A DNA stretch of 64,000 bases from Bursaphelenchus xylophilus (GCA_904066235.2 CAJFCV020000005.1:11403501-11467500), one strand, 5' to 3'; counted from the first letter of the stretch, positions 1 through 23,425 are shown. Numbers and translations: made by a program. The notes: a model not told the origin generated them from the sequence alone.

Positions 1-111
1 TCTAGAAGTCTTGCATGTGTATATAGTTAAAAAATGTTTTAAATTTGTGCCAAGTTTCATCAAAATTTGAGCGTCGCATTATAGATGCTTCCATTCTGAG
101 CATACGTTCTA

Positions 112-343
112 CAGTGGGGGACCTGATCCAGTGGCAAAAAACATACCATTTTGCATCAAGGAAGTATCAAAAATGTGGCAAAACGCCTCCCTTTTCAAGT
201 GAAAAAACTACGATTTCAAAGGCGCGCCCTTCAAAACGAAGTTTTTTTTTTCACTTGGAGAGGGAAGCATTTTGCCACATTTTTGATACTTCCCTGATGC
301 AAAATGGTACGTTTTTTTTGCGACTGGATCAGGTTCTTCACTG
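112..343. mobile_element. Family A foldback MITE
   Basis: Palindromic element flanked by TA on both sides (110-111 and 344-345). Ends read CAGTGGGGGACCTGATCC and its inverse. The core repeats a dyad around GGCGCGCCC. TA duplication and CAGTG ends are typical of Tc1/mariner-derived miniature elements. No coding capacity. Confidence 0.8.
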
Positions 344-464
344 TATCAGTAGCACAATGTTGCTGCAACGACCATGTCGCTGACGCAAAAAGAAATTTGA
401 TTTTGCCACGACACAATTCATTTTCTAAGCGGCCATGCGATTTTCGATGCGACGAATCATCATT

Positions 465-926
465 ATTTTCCCGACAGACCGATATTTGTCTGTCGGGAAA
501 ATAATGTGGACCCGTTGCTCTTTGAAATCACCTATCATCATTATTTTCCCGACAGAGTCACAAAATGCCTGCCCAGAAAATTGTTGGAGTGATTTTTGCG
601 ACACGCAGTATCGCAAAAATAGGCAAGACAAGTCAGGGTGCGAGCGACAGCCCAGCAGAGCTTGTTGCGACGTGAAAAAAGCGCTGTGAAACGCCATATA
701 AGATTTTAAATATTAGCTTCAAAAATAAAGTAATCATTGTGGAAAAAGTCTCAGGGTTGAATTGAAGGGAAAGTATCCAGTCTGTCGGGAAAATAATGAG
801 CATCTGGCGCATCGAAAATCGCATCACCGCCGAGAAAATGGACTGTGTCGCGGCAAAATCAAATTGCTTTTCTCTTCAGTGGCGCGGAAAAATAATGAGA
901 TTGCTCATTATTTTCCCGACAGATTG
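465..926. mobile_element. Cluster of family B MITE ends
   Basis: Inverted CTGTCGGGAAAA ends lie at about 465-502 and 540-556, and a fuller copy runs from 778 to 926 with both ends. The ends are shared with many copies elsewhere in the window. Confidence 0.7.
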
Positions 927-1419
927 ATAAATTAGTGAAAATTTGAAGCCGTGTTCTTGTCTTTGCCTTCTTTCTTTGTTAGCTTCAAATTTCATCATGC
1001 AATTTTTCAAGGTCTTCCACTTCAAATATCAAATAAATCCATGCATTTGAATTGAAAGGCTTCCCTCTGACGTTGTCAAACAACCGACCAGATAAAGGGA
1101 TTCCCTCGAACACACAATAACTTTTAAAAAATAACAAAGCCATTAAACTTCGCAAAAAAATGGAGAGACAGAGTGATTTGAGCGACTGCACACGATATAC
1201 AGCGCTTTTTCGAAAGTGCGTAGACTTCTTGTTGCAAGCTTTTTGCATTGAAAAATTTTTTGCCGAAAATGCGACAATTTTTTTATGGATTTCGGCATGA
1301 AAAGTTTCGCACTTATTTCTACCGTAGATAACGTTTCACAAAAAAAATGTTTTTTAGCGTGGTCCTGGCAAATATAAATACAAAAAGTTGTTTGCTCTTC
1401 GACCGCTAAAATGACGAGC
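927..1419. other. No gene recognised
   Basis: AT-rich sequence. A short stretch near 1250-1350 (accgtagataacgtttcac) resembles the core of the family C palindrome. No convincing coding sequence on either strand. Confidence 0.5.
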
Positions 1420-1672
1420 CACTGAGATTTGATCCAGTGGCAAAAAACATACCATTTTGCATCGGGGAAGTGTCAAAAAATGTATCAAAATGCCTCCCCT
1501 TCAAGTGAAAAAACTTCGTTTTGAAGGGTGAGCACTTTCCCTCCTAAAATCAGCGGGCGCGCTTTTGAAATCAGAGTTTTTTCACTTGGAGAGGGAAGCA
1601 TTTTGCCACATTTTCGATGCTTCGCGAACGCAAAATGATACGTTTTTTGCCACTGGATCAGGTCCCTCACTG
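1420..1672. mobile_element. Family A foldback MITE, left end eroded
   Basis: Right end CACTG is followed by TA. The left end is degenerate (CACTGAGATTTGATCC). The core matches the copy at 112-343. Confidence 0.75.
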
Positions 1673-1730
1673 TAGGCAAAGTTTGAGGAAAAAGGCCGCA
1701 CTTTTGGTACTCTCCATTCCATTGTTTACT

Positions 1731-1892
1731 ATCAGTCTGTCGGGAAAATAATGGCAGATTGTCGCGGCAAAATGTTTTGCCTCGTCAAAAAAGGTAAGAG
1801 TCCAAATTCCCAGCAGCGGGAATTTGGACTTGCCTTTGCAAAAACGATAATTTCCAAAACGCGACCCTCCGTTATTTTCGCGACAGCCTGAT
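1731..1892. mobile_element. Family B MITE
   Basis: Starts ATCAGTCTGTCGGGAAAATA and ends with the inverse, slightly mutated. The interior is not the usual core. Confidence 0.6.
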
Positions 1893-2383
1893 GAGTTAAT
1901 TTAGACCGAGCTTCTATCAAAGTAAGATCACACGTTTTGCATTTTTTCTCACAAATTCTAGAGCAAAAATTCAAACGAAACACCGAGAATTCTTTTCAGT
2001 TGTGTTTGTAATCCCCACCCATTCATTGAAGCGCCAAAAATAGTCATCACCTCCGAAGTTTCTCGATTTTTACTAGACTACAATTTCCCGCCTAACCGCG
2101 AACAAATCTTGCAAAAAATGACTTCATACAAATTCAACTGCAATAAAAAAACTATCAACTATTCAACGGAGCCGCTGATTTTGATTATTTACTCCGTTTT
2201 TAGGTGTTTTCTTCGTATGAGTTACTGTTTTTAAAAGCAAACATTTACTCGAAATGGAGAAGGAACCTGGGAAAACTTTCATGGTATATGCTATTCATAC
2301 CATTGCTGGAAGAGGCAAGAAGGATTTGAAATCTACAAGTAAAACGAATAGCGATTGCAAAAAAAGTGAAAATTGGCTGGTAC

Positions 2384-2572
2384 TAGTCCGTTCGCAAAGT
2401 CACTGGAGTGATTTTTGCGACATGGACTCTGCGAAAATAAAAGTTCACTTTGCCCTGTGCAATTTCTTTCTTTTTACAATTGGCTTTTTTTGGCTGTTGC
2501 TAGCGCCCTGGTTTTTTTTCGCGCAGCGGAAACCCCAAAGCTCAGTCCGGCGGCTTTCCGGAAGGCCTTCCC
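2384..2572. mobile_element. Family D element, right end eroded
   Basis: Begins TACTAGTCCGTTCGCAAAGTC and contains the family's inner block with CACTTTGCCCTGTGC. The right end reads CGGCTTTCCGGAAGG without a clean terminus. Confidence 0.6.
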
Positions 2573-2620
2573 CTAGGCCTTCCGGATCCACGTGCTTCGC
2601 TCAGATTTCGAAGAAAGTTT

Positions 2621-2855
2621 CACGTCAATCCAGCGCATTTCCTGAAGCGTTTCGAAACTTCGTATCGTTTTCATTGATTTAAAAGAGAGACGAAATGTCG
2701 CGAAATTATCGGCACTTTTTCTCGCCAGAAATAATTGCTTTTTCTCGAAAAGGAAGAAGGATAAGAAAATGCTTTTTATCGGATAGTGACATTTCGTTTT
2801 GAACGAATCACCAAAAAGGGGCGGGAAATTTTTCCTTCTATTTTGGATTGACGTG
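2621..2855. mobile_element. Family T (subtype b) MITE
   Basis: Ends CACGTCAATCCA and its inverse TGGATTGACGTG. Flanks AGTTT and AGTTG suggest a 5-bp target duplication with one mismatch. It is nearly identical to 38441-38678. Confidence 0.75.
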
Positions 2856-3817
2856 AGTTGGCACAAATTTGGATCAATGTTTCGCATCCTGAATTTTCGG
2901 GTCAACAAATATGGGGAGTAGGCCATGTCGATATTCCAAAAAAAGTGTTGGAAGTGCCTGAAAGGCCTGTGAAAGCGGTTGAATACTCGGCGGAAGCTCG
3001 GCAAAGGCTCGGCGGAGGCTCGGTGAAGAGTCCACTTCTTCTAATTGTGGCTATTACTAATAACATTGGTTTTCTTTACCCTGGGTTATTCTACCATATA
3101 AAAGATCAAAATTTGAAGGAAAAAAAACCAAAAATCCGTAATTTTTATCAAGATATTATTGGTGTGAGGGCACGCATAATGGCTCAAAATAATAGGTGAT
3201 AAGTTGTCCTAGGACTCGATCAATTTTATTATTTCTATTAACTAACGCTGCTCCAAGCCTTCCCCATGCATACAATGACAAATTCAGACGCCTCAAAGTA
3301 TCATCAACCAATTTTTGGAAAATCTGTATAACTCGCCCAAGGGCAGAGACACAAAAACCATTTTTATGTGGCAGATTCTGCCTGTCATGACTAGTATACA
3401 TGCCAAGTTTCAAAGTGATTGCGTTATCTTCACTTGAGATATGGGAGGTCAAAAATTTATTTCCGACAGTATACCGTTACAATTTACTCGATTTTTTTTT
3501 CATTTTTACGACCTCTCTTCCCCAAACCTCCAGAAGCAAAAAACAATTTTCTCGCCTTATTAATCATCTTTAATCTTCAAACTCGCGCCGCTTGCGCAAT
3601 CCGATCGAAAACATGTGTTCACGTTTTTATGACATTCATCCGGAGGTAAACACGGCGAGAGGGTCGTGTGACTCTTGAAACAACCTTTAAAAACCCCCCA
3701 AAATACCGTTGTTTTGGTCGCGGATTGATCCGGGAGAATATAATGGGCAGAATAAAAAAAAAAAACTTTTTTTTGGAAAAATCGCGCGCCCCGCCTTGTT
3801 TTCGTAATTGCGGGTCG

Positions 3818-3825
3818 TATAAAAG
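3818..3825 (+). promoter_or_regulatory. TATA box
   Basis: TATAAAAG lies about 75 bases before the ATG at 3895, with GACTGTACAGTGTTCGG about 25 bases downstream as a likely start of transcription. A clear TATA box fits a strongly or tissue-specifically expressed gene. Confidence 0.65.
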
Positions 3826-3894
3826 GCGCCCGACGGTGGGAGACTGTACAGTGTTCGGATTGCGATTAGTAGACGTCTAAATTTGGAACTGAAA

Positions 3895-5467
3895 ATGCAA
3901 GGTCTTACTGTGGTCTTGGCGCTGTTTGGTTTGTTGGCAGTCGGTAAGTTTAAGGGGTTTTGAGGCCTAGTAGGGCTCATAAAGCTTGCTGAAGGCTAGT
4001 TGGGGAGTAAATACAGTAAGAATAGAGCGTCAAAAAAGCGAAATCCTAAGTGCGACACTCAGGATTTCTTTGCAGGCGCAGCCGAAATGTTCAACGACTC
4101 TTGCGGCCGACCGGTATGCAAAAGGCGGAGCGCGTTCAGGTATAAAACACTTTCGGCCGTATCCAACCAAATTAAGACAGCGGTTTGTCCCGAATTTTTA
4201 GTTTGCCCTTTACAGAAAAGCATTGAGATATTTTGGTCGGAAGCACGAACAACTTCAACGCCGCACGTCAAACTGAGATAAGCTAAAAAAAGGTCCGCTG
4301 AATGGATTGGCAATTTGCCAAAAAAAGACGCGGAAAAACGTTCTGTCGGGGAAGAAATGGGGAATTTTTGGGGCGAGAGAGTACGCTTTTGCGTGTCTTT
4401 TTTCTCTCTTTCTCTGGAAATCAAGACGAAATGTAAAAAACCGATAGTGAAGGGTCTATTCCGGTCACCGGACTCCTCAGTTTGATGTGCGCCGTGTATA
4501 CAACAGTTATTCGAAGAGTTGACCTTTCCTGTGCAAAACCTGAAGAGATGTGGCCAAAAAAGCGTTACCGGCATTATCTAGTTGCCTGCACAAAGATTGT
4601 TGAATATCTCGGCCTAGCAAAGACGGAAATTTTAAGAAATCAATTTGTGGCTGAGATATCAGTCTTTCGGGAAAATAATGAGCACTCTGTCGCCTCGAAA
4701 ACCGTCACGAATCGTGGCGCGGCAAAATCAGCGATTATTGGGCTCATTACTTTACCAACAAACTGATAGATGATTCAGGCTAGATTTGAGGAGAATCCTA
4801 GGGCAAGACTTATTATGGTTATAGAAAATCCTCTAAAATCTTCATTAACCCTATGTTTCCAGCCTCTGCTCATACATCCACTCTCCCGCCGGTTGGCAAA
4901 CGCTCAGCCGAAAGCGAAGAGGTGCCCATCGACAAACGCTCGGCCTCCAGCCACAGCCAAGAAGTCCCCATCGACAAACGCGACGTTTCCGCCGAGAAGA
5001 CGAAACTCTCTTCCTCAACAACACCTCATCCGGCCAAACGAAGCGTCGACGACACCACCGTGCCCTTCGATACGCCGATCGGCGGGAACAAGGAGAAACG
5101 CGAGGCGCCCTCGACCGGTGCGCCGCGTACGGAACGCGAAGCGTCCGCCGAAGTGACGCGTGACGCTCGCGCCGTCACCTCAACCACAGCGCCGCGCGTT
5201 GAGCGCGAACCGGAGGCCGTAGCGACCACCTCAGCGGGCGGTCGAAGACGTCGTGGAGTTAGTGGAGTTAGTACGACGACTGAGACGGTTAGAGAGGAAC
5301 GGGCGCTTCCCGAGACCACCAGCTCACCAAGAATCGCACGAGAGGCCGGCTTCAGCACGATCAAGAAACGCGAGGCCACCAGCCCCACAACGCCCGCTAA
5401 GCTCGCGTCCGGCGAATCAGCCCGTGCCAGGCGCCACGTAGAGCTCAGCACGCCCTCCTCGGCCTAA
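3895..5467 (+). CDS. Secreted protein rich in basic cleavage-type sites
   Basis: Two exons, 3895-3943 and 4863-5467, joined at GT(3944)...AG(4862); total 217 residues. The start follows the TATA box, and the first 16 residues are a strong signal peptide core (LTVVLALFGLLAV) followed by an A-S-A cleavage site encoded across the junction, which supports the intron. The mature part is low in hydrophobics and rich in T, S, E and P, and is punctuated by KR, KRE, ERE and RR sites: two copies of VPIDKR, then TPHPAKR, GNKEKRE, APRTERE, APRVERE, GGRRRR, IKKRE. The spacing looks like a prepropeptide cut into short peptides, but no neuropeptide family is recognised and peptides lack a C-terminal G for amidation. 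The intron carries a family T and a family B element. Codon use is GC-rich compared with the surroundings. Confidence 0.8.
4264..4489. mobile_element. Family T (Transib-like) MITE in intron
   Basis: 226 bp with ends CACGTCAAACTGAG and CTCAGTTTGATGTG. The 5-bp flank CGCCG is perfectly duplicated (4259-4263 and 4490-4494). It lies in the single intron of the secreted-protein gene. Confidence 0.85.
4658..4767. mobile_element. Family B MITE in intron
   Basis: Short copy with ends ATCAGTCTTTCGGGAAAATA and its diverged inverse. It sits in the same intron as the family T element. Confidence 0.65.
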
Positions 5468-5697
5468 ATTAACACACCCAATAACATGTAATTTTGCCTC
5501 TACTCCCTGAAGAAGGTCTTCATTCCGTTGAAAACTCAAAAATTCCGGTTGGAAATCGCTTTTAACCCCTGGAAAATGTCTTTAATTTCCACTATTGCCC
5601 CTTGTATACCCTCAAAGTTTGTTTGCTGCTTAATGTAGTCTACCGTATACTATGGTATTTTATGAATTTTTTTGGCTGTTTAGCCCGGTGATTGTGC

Positions 5698-5703
5698 AAT
5701 AAA
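5698..5703 (+). terminator. Polyadenylation signal
   Basis: AATAAA, 230 bases after the stop codon at 5465-5467; best candidate 3' end of the secreted-protein gene. Confidence 0.6.
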
Positions 5704-5740
5704 CAATATGAATTTTTTTGAATGTTTGCTCAAAATTTAG

Positions 5741-6412
5741 AGGGGAAGTACGACTAGACATGGCTCGTCGGCCGGCCCGGGCCGAAAATCTCGGCCCGGC
5801 CCGTCGGCCTGAAGGGTTCCGGCCGGCCCGGCCCGTTTCAAATTTTCCGTCGGCCCGGCCCGGCCCGTTTTAAATTTGCTTCGGCCCGGCCTGGGCCGGC
5901 CCGGGCCGGCCCATTGAAACGAAAGTCTCCCCAAGTCTAAATCCTTATGACCAAATTTTTTTCTATCATCATGTAAATGGATAAATACTGTGTTCCATAG
6001 CTATCTAAAAACAAAAACACCTTTAAAAAAACCAACTGTGTCTTGACATTGCGTTTATTTTCATTATCAAACCCAATTTTCACTTCGAGGTTCTGGATTT
6101 TAATTATTCCGGGCCGGGCCGGGCCGAAACGCCGGCCCGGCCGACGGGCCGGAAATGGTCCGGCCGGCCCGGCCGATCTGAAATCGGGCCGACGGGCCGA
6201 AATTTCGGCCCGGCCCACGGCCCGGCCCAGGCCGGCCCGGGCCGGCCCGGCCCGACAGCCATGTCTAAGTACGACAAGTGCGGCGCTCAGATTTTCTTTT
6301 AATTTTGCGCATACTTATCAATCCCTGAAAATTTTGCTGGCGCTTTGCAAGAGCAGCCGAGATATTCAACTGTTGGGATCGCTACCTGTTTCTGCTCGCA
6401 GGGGAAGTACGC
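5741..6412. mobile_element. Family C element split by H1
   Basis: The left end AGGGGAAGTACGAC is interrupted by the hAT-like insertion and resumes at 6276 with AAGTGCGGCGCTCAG. Only the outer part is recognisable. Confidence 0.6.
5755..6267. mobile_element. Family H1 hAT-like MITE, GGCC-rich
   Basis: Perfect 8-bp duplication AGTACGAC (5747-5754 and 6268-6275) around ends TAGACATGGCT and AGCCATGTCTA. Most of both arms is a GC-rich GGCCCGGCC array. Eight-base duplication and TAGA-type ends fit the hAT superfamily. It is inserted in a family C element whose sequence resumes after it. Confidence 0.85.
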
Positions 6413-6443
6413 AAAAAATGTTTTAGGAAATGTTACTTATAAG

Positions 6444-6884
6444 CAGAGATTGCCACGGTCAAAATTTCGGCTCCCGGCTCTTACTTGTTAGCTCCCAGAG
6501 CCGGAGCCGAGGCCAAATTTGCAGCTCCGGCTCCCGGCTTCGTGCAAAATTTAAAAAAGGTCTCCGGCTCCGAACCTCGGCTCCTGTGCAAATTTTTCTT
6601 GCAACATTTTTTCAAAAGTAAAATTTCGTAGTGTGCCAGAATCATACAGCCAACGTTTTTGTAGCCAAGTCGTACGCAACACACCCTTCCCAGTATTTTT
6701 CAAGCAACTTGGTTTTAAAAAAATCACAAAATTTTTACTTTTTTGAACGCTGTGAAGCCTGGCTTCGACTTTGGGCTCGGGAGCCGGAGCCATACACAAA
6801 ATTTCCGGCTTCGGCTCTGGCTTCCGGCTCGGAGCCGCTCAGAGCCGGAGCCAAGAGCCGGCTCCGGAGCCGTGGCAAACTCTG
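6444..6884. mobile_element. Family H2 hAT-like MITE, GAGCCGGAGCC-rich
   Basis: Ends CAGAGATTGCCACGG and CCGTGGCAAACTCTG. Flanks CTTATAAG and CTTATAAT form an 8-bp duplication with one mismatch. Arms are made of GGCTCCGG-type repeats. Confidence 0.85.
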
Positions 6885-7184
6885 CTTATAATTTTTATTA
6901 AAAAAAATATTTTTTCAAAAAAAATTTTAGCTCATCACGCTTTCCAGAAACAACCGAGATTTTTAGATCGAAAGTCGACGAAAATTTTAGACTTTTTTCC
7001 GAATTTCGACACATAAAAATTCATGCCTATTTCTACCGTAAAGTGTGATTTTACTACAAAAAAAAACAATTTGTTCCTCATGAAATTAGCGAAATTTTGG
7101 CCAAAAAGTGTTTTTCTCTGTGACCGCTCTCCGCAAAGAGAGAGCGGTCATTGAATATCTCTGCGAGATATTCAAAGAGTAATA
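6885..7184. repeat. Family C-derived palindrome remnant
   Basis: Contains the typical family C internal words AACCGAGATTTTTAGATCG, TTTCTACCGTAAAG and the GAGAGCGGTCA block. Outer ends are missing. Confidence 0.55.
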
Positions 7185-7378
7185 CTAGTCCGGCCAGAAA
7201 GTCGCCGGACGGAAATCGGCGACATGCACTCTGCGAAATCGAAAGTTCACTTTGCACTGTGCAATTTTTGGCGTTTTGCACTGTGCAATAGGCTTTTTGG
7301 GGCTGTCGCTCGCACCCTGACTTTTTTCGCACAGTGCAAACGCCAAAAATCAGTCCGGCGACTTTCCGGAAGGACTAG
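7185..7378. mobile_element. Family D MITE
   Basis: TA-flanked (7183-7184, 7379-7380), ends CTAGTCCGGCCAGAAAGTCG and the inverse. The core contains several TTTGCACTGTGC palindromes. Confidence 0.8.
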
Positions 7379-7383
7379 TAATA

Positions 7384-7696
7384 TTAGCATTTTCACAAAG
7401 TGCATGGACATTTTTTCGCCGTCCCACAGTGCATCTTCAACCGTTTCCCACGCTTGTCGCCAACGCACAGTGCATTTTCTCTCTTTTGCACCGTGCAACC
7501 CACAAAAAAGCCGTTCGCACTGTGCAAATTCTTTGAGTCAAACCGCGGCGACGCAGTTGGAAAAAGCTGACATCGCGGCGATATTTCCAAATGCACGGTG
7601 CGAAAAACAAGGGAAAAAGTGCAATGCACGGTGCAAATTGGGGGTTTTCGTGCACGGTGCAGGGTTCGACAAATGTCCATGCACTTTATAAAAATA
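7384..7696. mobile_element. Family E element
   Basis: Ends TTAGCATTTTCACAAAGTGC and the inverse near 7680-7696. The core is a run of GCACTGTGC, GCACCGTGC and GCACGGTGC palindromes around a CGCGGCGA centre. Confidence 0.7.
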
Positions 7697-7820
7697 CAAA
7701 TTATATCATATCAACGGTCTTTGAGGCCGAAAGAGTAGGCAAAACGTGGAGAGCGATTAGGGAAAAAACACCTTTTGGCCACAAAATTGCCACTTTTTCG
7801 CTTTTGTTTATTATCCGTCA

Positions 7821-7826
7821 TTTATT
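7821..7826 (-). terminator. Polyadenylation signal of sec-23
   Basis: AATAAA on the minus strand, about 110 bases after the sec-23 stop codon; a second AATAAA lies at 7807-7812. Confidence 0.5.
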
Positions 7827-7933
7827 TCTCAAAATAAAAACCAAATAATCATCTCAAAAGTCATCAATATTATACTACAGTATAAGTTAGCGGTTTTTAA
7901 TCACAGTAATAACAATAAAATCGATGGGGGGAT

Positions 7934-20762
<12,829 letters not shown>

Positions 20763-21999
20763 GACTATTTCCGGCTCTGAAATACAACAAAAAAATTATT
20801 TTAGCAGCACGAAAAGAAGAAAACTGAGCTTGTTTCAGCGAAATATCAATAAAATCGTCATGAATAATAAAACAATTGAAAGAGAAGTGGAAAATTTTTT
20901 CTACGCTTTATTTTTATCAAAAATTCTGCTTGGATCATGCCACATCAACCCTTTTTCCACCAATTCTAAAACATTTTCGTCCACGTCAACATTTTTCCGA
21001 ATTTATTTGGCGTTCTATTTCGCTCTGTTTGTTTTCGTGGCGAGACGCAGAGAAAGCGGCGATGGATGAATTTTTTGTGATTTTTCACGGAATCCCACGG
21101 CGGTTTCAACAAAGGGAAAAAATTTCCTTCGTTTGGTCTCGTTTTTGAAGCCTGGCGGCAGCTCGCGGAGCGGAAAATGGCGATTTTAGGACCTTTTTAG
21201 TCATAACTTTGTTAGTAAGGGTCGGATTAAAAATCGACCAGAGATTAAGAAAGAGCATTACTTTACTGATATAATGGCATAAAGATTTCGAAAATTGGTT
21301 GGATTTAGAGGTATGTTGTTTAAAGCCGAAAAAACCGTATTTTACAACTGGTGTAACATACGTATACGGTGAAATTTGGAAAAACTGATAGCCTAGTTAC
21401 AGAGCTAAGCTCCTGACAAAACGAACAACACCTTAAATGCAAAAAACGGTGGGATATACTAGGAGTTATAGTCTTTTGAAAAACACCAAAAAATCAGAGG
21501 TTTGAAAAACGTCACTAAAACTACAGTATCTTTTTAATGAGACCTTTAATCAAAAATCGACCAGAGATTTAGAAACTTAATCAAACAGCGATTGTTTATA
21601 CATAAAAAATTTGGATCATCGACTTCGATTTTGAACCATTGTTTAAAGCGAAAGATACGGTAGTCATGGCATCGGCGGAGAGAAATCGCAGTAAAATCGT
21701 AGGAATTGTTGACAACCACAAAATTTGCATAAAATAAAGTTGATACGTGAATGCTTTTGACGTTGTTAATTGTACTTAACCTGTAGATTACATTTTTCTT
21801 GTTTTATGTTACACTTGAGACAGCTGAACTAACTCAACATGATTTGTATAGGACTCTAGAATATTCAGTAATATGAATTCTAAAAAAATTTACTTGTATT
21901 GTAAGACTATGAGGTTACAGTAGGCATACCAAAATGAGTTCTAAAGACCTCTTCTTCCACTTAAAAACATTGTACACTAGAAAACGTTGCGCAAATGTG
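20763..21999. other. Upstream region of sec-23; no gene seen
   Basis: Contains the sec-23 5' end and probable promoter. The word AAAATCGACCAGAGATT occurs twice (about 21230 and 21550) as part of a diverged direct repeat. No coding sequence recognised. Confidence 0.4.
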
Positions 22000-22430
22000 C
22001 TACAAATGTGTCTCCTTGTAATGTCCGACATTCGGGAAGGTAAGTATTTCTATTTTAAACGATCTGAATTTTAAATGAGGTATTTTAAAGCAACAAAGTT
22101 GCAAAAGAGAACAAACATTTTGAAACAAAACCTCAATATTGCACATGTGTTTTATGACTGAAATGGTCCATAACCTTGTGATTATGCCAAATTCATTTAG
22201 TATCTTCATTGTCTTGAAGAAGAGCGATCGTTGTGAAAAAACTTTCCCATAAACGGAATTCCCACAGGCAAAATGTTTGCACCCGTCAGGTACCTGTAAA
22301 GCTCTCCTTAATAATGAAGATGAAGTGTAACTTCCAGGGCAATCTTATTGCGGACTCTCTTGGCTCAGTGTGTTCTTTGATCTTTTTTAGTCTAGTAGAA
22401 AAGGAACGTCGACATGCTTTTTATAAGCGG
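22000..22430 (-). other. Coding-like segments, not recognised
   Basis: The minus strand reads open for over 90 residues from an acceptor-like CTTTACAG near 22307 (VPDGCKHFACGNSVYGKV, then KTMKILNEFGIITR). Composition is protein-like, but no start, partner exon or family could be established. It may be a fragment of a gene. Confidence 0.25.
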
Positions 22431-22750
22431 TGAAACATCGCGAACGTAATTATGGAATCCGAAGATTATGATCATCACGGTTGAACCCATACCTCATATT
22501 TTTATTTAATTCTATATAATTATGAATAGTTCACCGATTTAGACCCGTTTATATACCGTGTTACACGCGAATAAATTGCTTTTCTTTGTTTTGCAATGTA
22601 ACTCGAAAAACTTCTATCGTATAACTTGGTCCCGCAATTTGCACGCGTTTCATTTCTTTCTTTTCGAAAAGTTTTTTTCGCCCATTCGAAGGGTTGCTTT
22701 GAAACCGCCGTGAATCCTCGAAAAATTAGGGTCTTATAGCTAAAATACGG

Positions 22751-23264
22751 TCAATTTAGGCGCTGTTGGCAAGTCTTTAATGCTTGTCTAGCCGGAAGAT
22801 TCGATTTTCTTGCTTTTCTAGGCTAAAAATCGAAAATCAGTCGATTTTTTGCAGAGTTTCGTCGAGTTTCACATTTTATTTTCTTCAAATCTCGTATTTA
22901 CAATTTAAATTTGTTACTTTGTTGCAGAATCTGCATTTTGGTTGCCTCAATTCTACGTATCCTTCGTTTTGTTCGACAAATCTCGCCATCGGAACATAAT
23001 CTTTGTCGCTTGTGAAAATTCGATTCAACATAAGTCTAAAAGCGGTAAATTAGCTTGCAAATTGACTATTGACCTGCCAAAATGCACCATTGAGGTTGCT
23101 TCATACCAGTCTTAGATGAAAAACGGGTTAAAATCTAGTTTAGACCTCGTTTTGTCATGGGTAATATAAAAAGTGGCTTACTTGGCCTTGTAGACGTAAT
23201 GATACCACCGTTCTCGCGGGTTTCCTTCGTCAATGAACCTCCGGTTCCGATTGATCCCTTCCAT
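22751..23264 (-). CDS. Small basic CxxC protein, three exons
   Basis: Exons 23264-23182, 23035-22918 and 22822-22751; 90 residues. Junctions are GTAAGC...TTTTTAG and GTAACA...TTTTTAG, and phases agree across both introns, which is strong evidence because the joined frame has no stops until the end. The frame is also open upstream of the chosen ATG (PVIKTELQKIF), so an upstream exon or earlier start is possible. Seen: WYHYVYKAK, DYVPMARFV, a KCRFCNK pair of Cys and a basic tail PRKARKS. A single CxxC could be half a zinc site. I do not recognise the family. Its start is 294 bases after the stop codon of the guanylate cyclase on the same strand, a spacing compatible with a nematode operon, though no clear SL2-type acceptor is seen. 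Confidence 0.55.
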
Positions 23265-23419
23265 AAAGATTTTTTGCAACTCCGTTTTTATCACCGGTTT
23301 AAGAATCGGAATGAGTCAAATGATCTCCTTTCATGTGGGAGAAGAAGGTCCGGCCTTAATTTTATGGTGAAATTCAAATGGAATGTGCGATATTCCGTCA
23401 ATTTATACAGTTTTCAGAG

Positions 23420-23425
23420 TTTATT
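23420..23425 (-). terminator. Polyadenylation signal of guanylate cyclase
   Basis: AATAAA on the minus strand, about 135 bases after the cyclase stop codon. Confidence 0.5.

Noticed and set aside
42..55. A finding entry with these coordinates
   Set aside because: The numbers are protein residues of the G-alpha P-loop, not window positions; use the entry at 59490-59532 and ignore this one.
3156..3452. Minus-strand frame of 98 codons
   Set aside because: No start context, splice partner or domain; composition matches flanking non-coding DNA.
5026..5451. Long minus-strand frame opposite the secreted-protein exon
   Set aside because: Shadow of the GC-rich plus-strand exon, which has the signal peptide, promoter and splice support.
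7224..7691. Long frames through family E elements
   Set aside because: Open on several frames of both strands because of the GCACNGTGC palindromes; no protein-like features.
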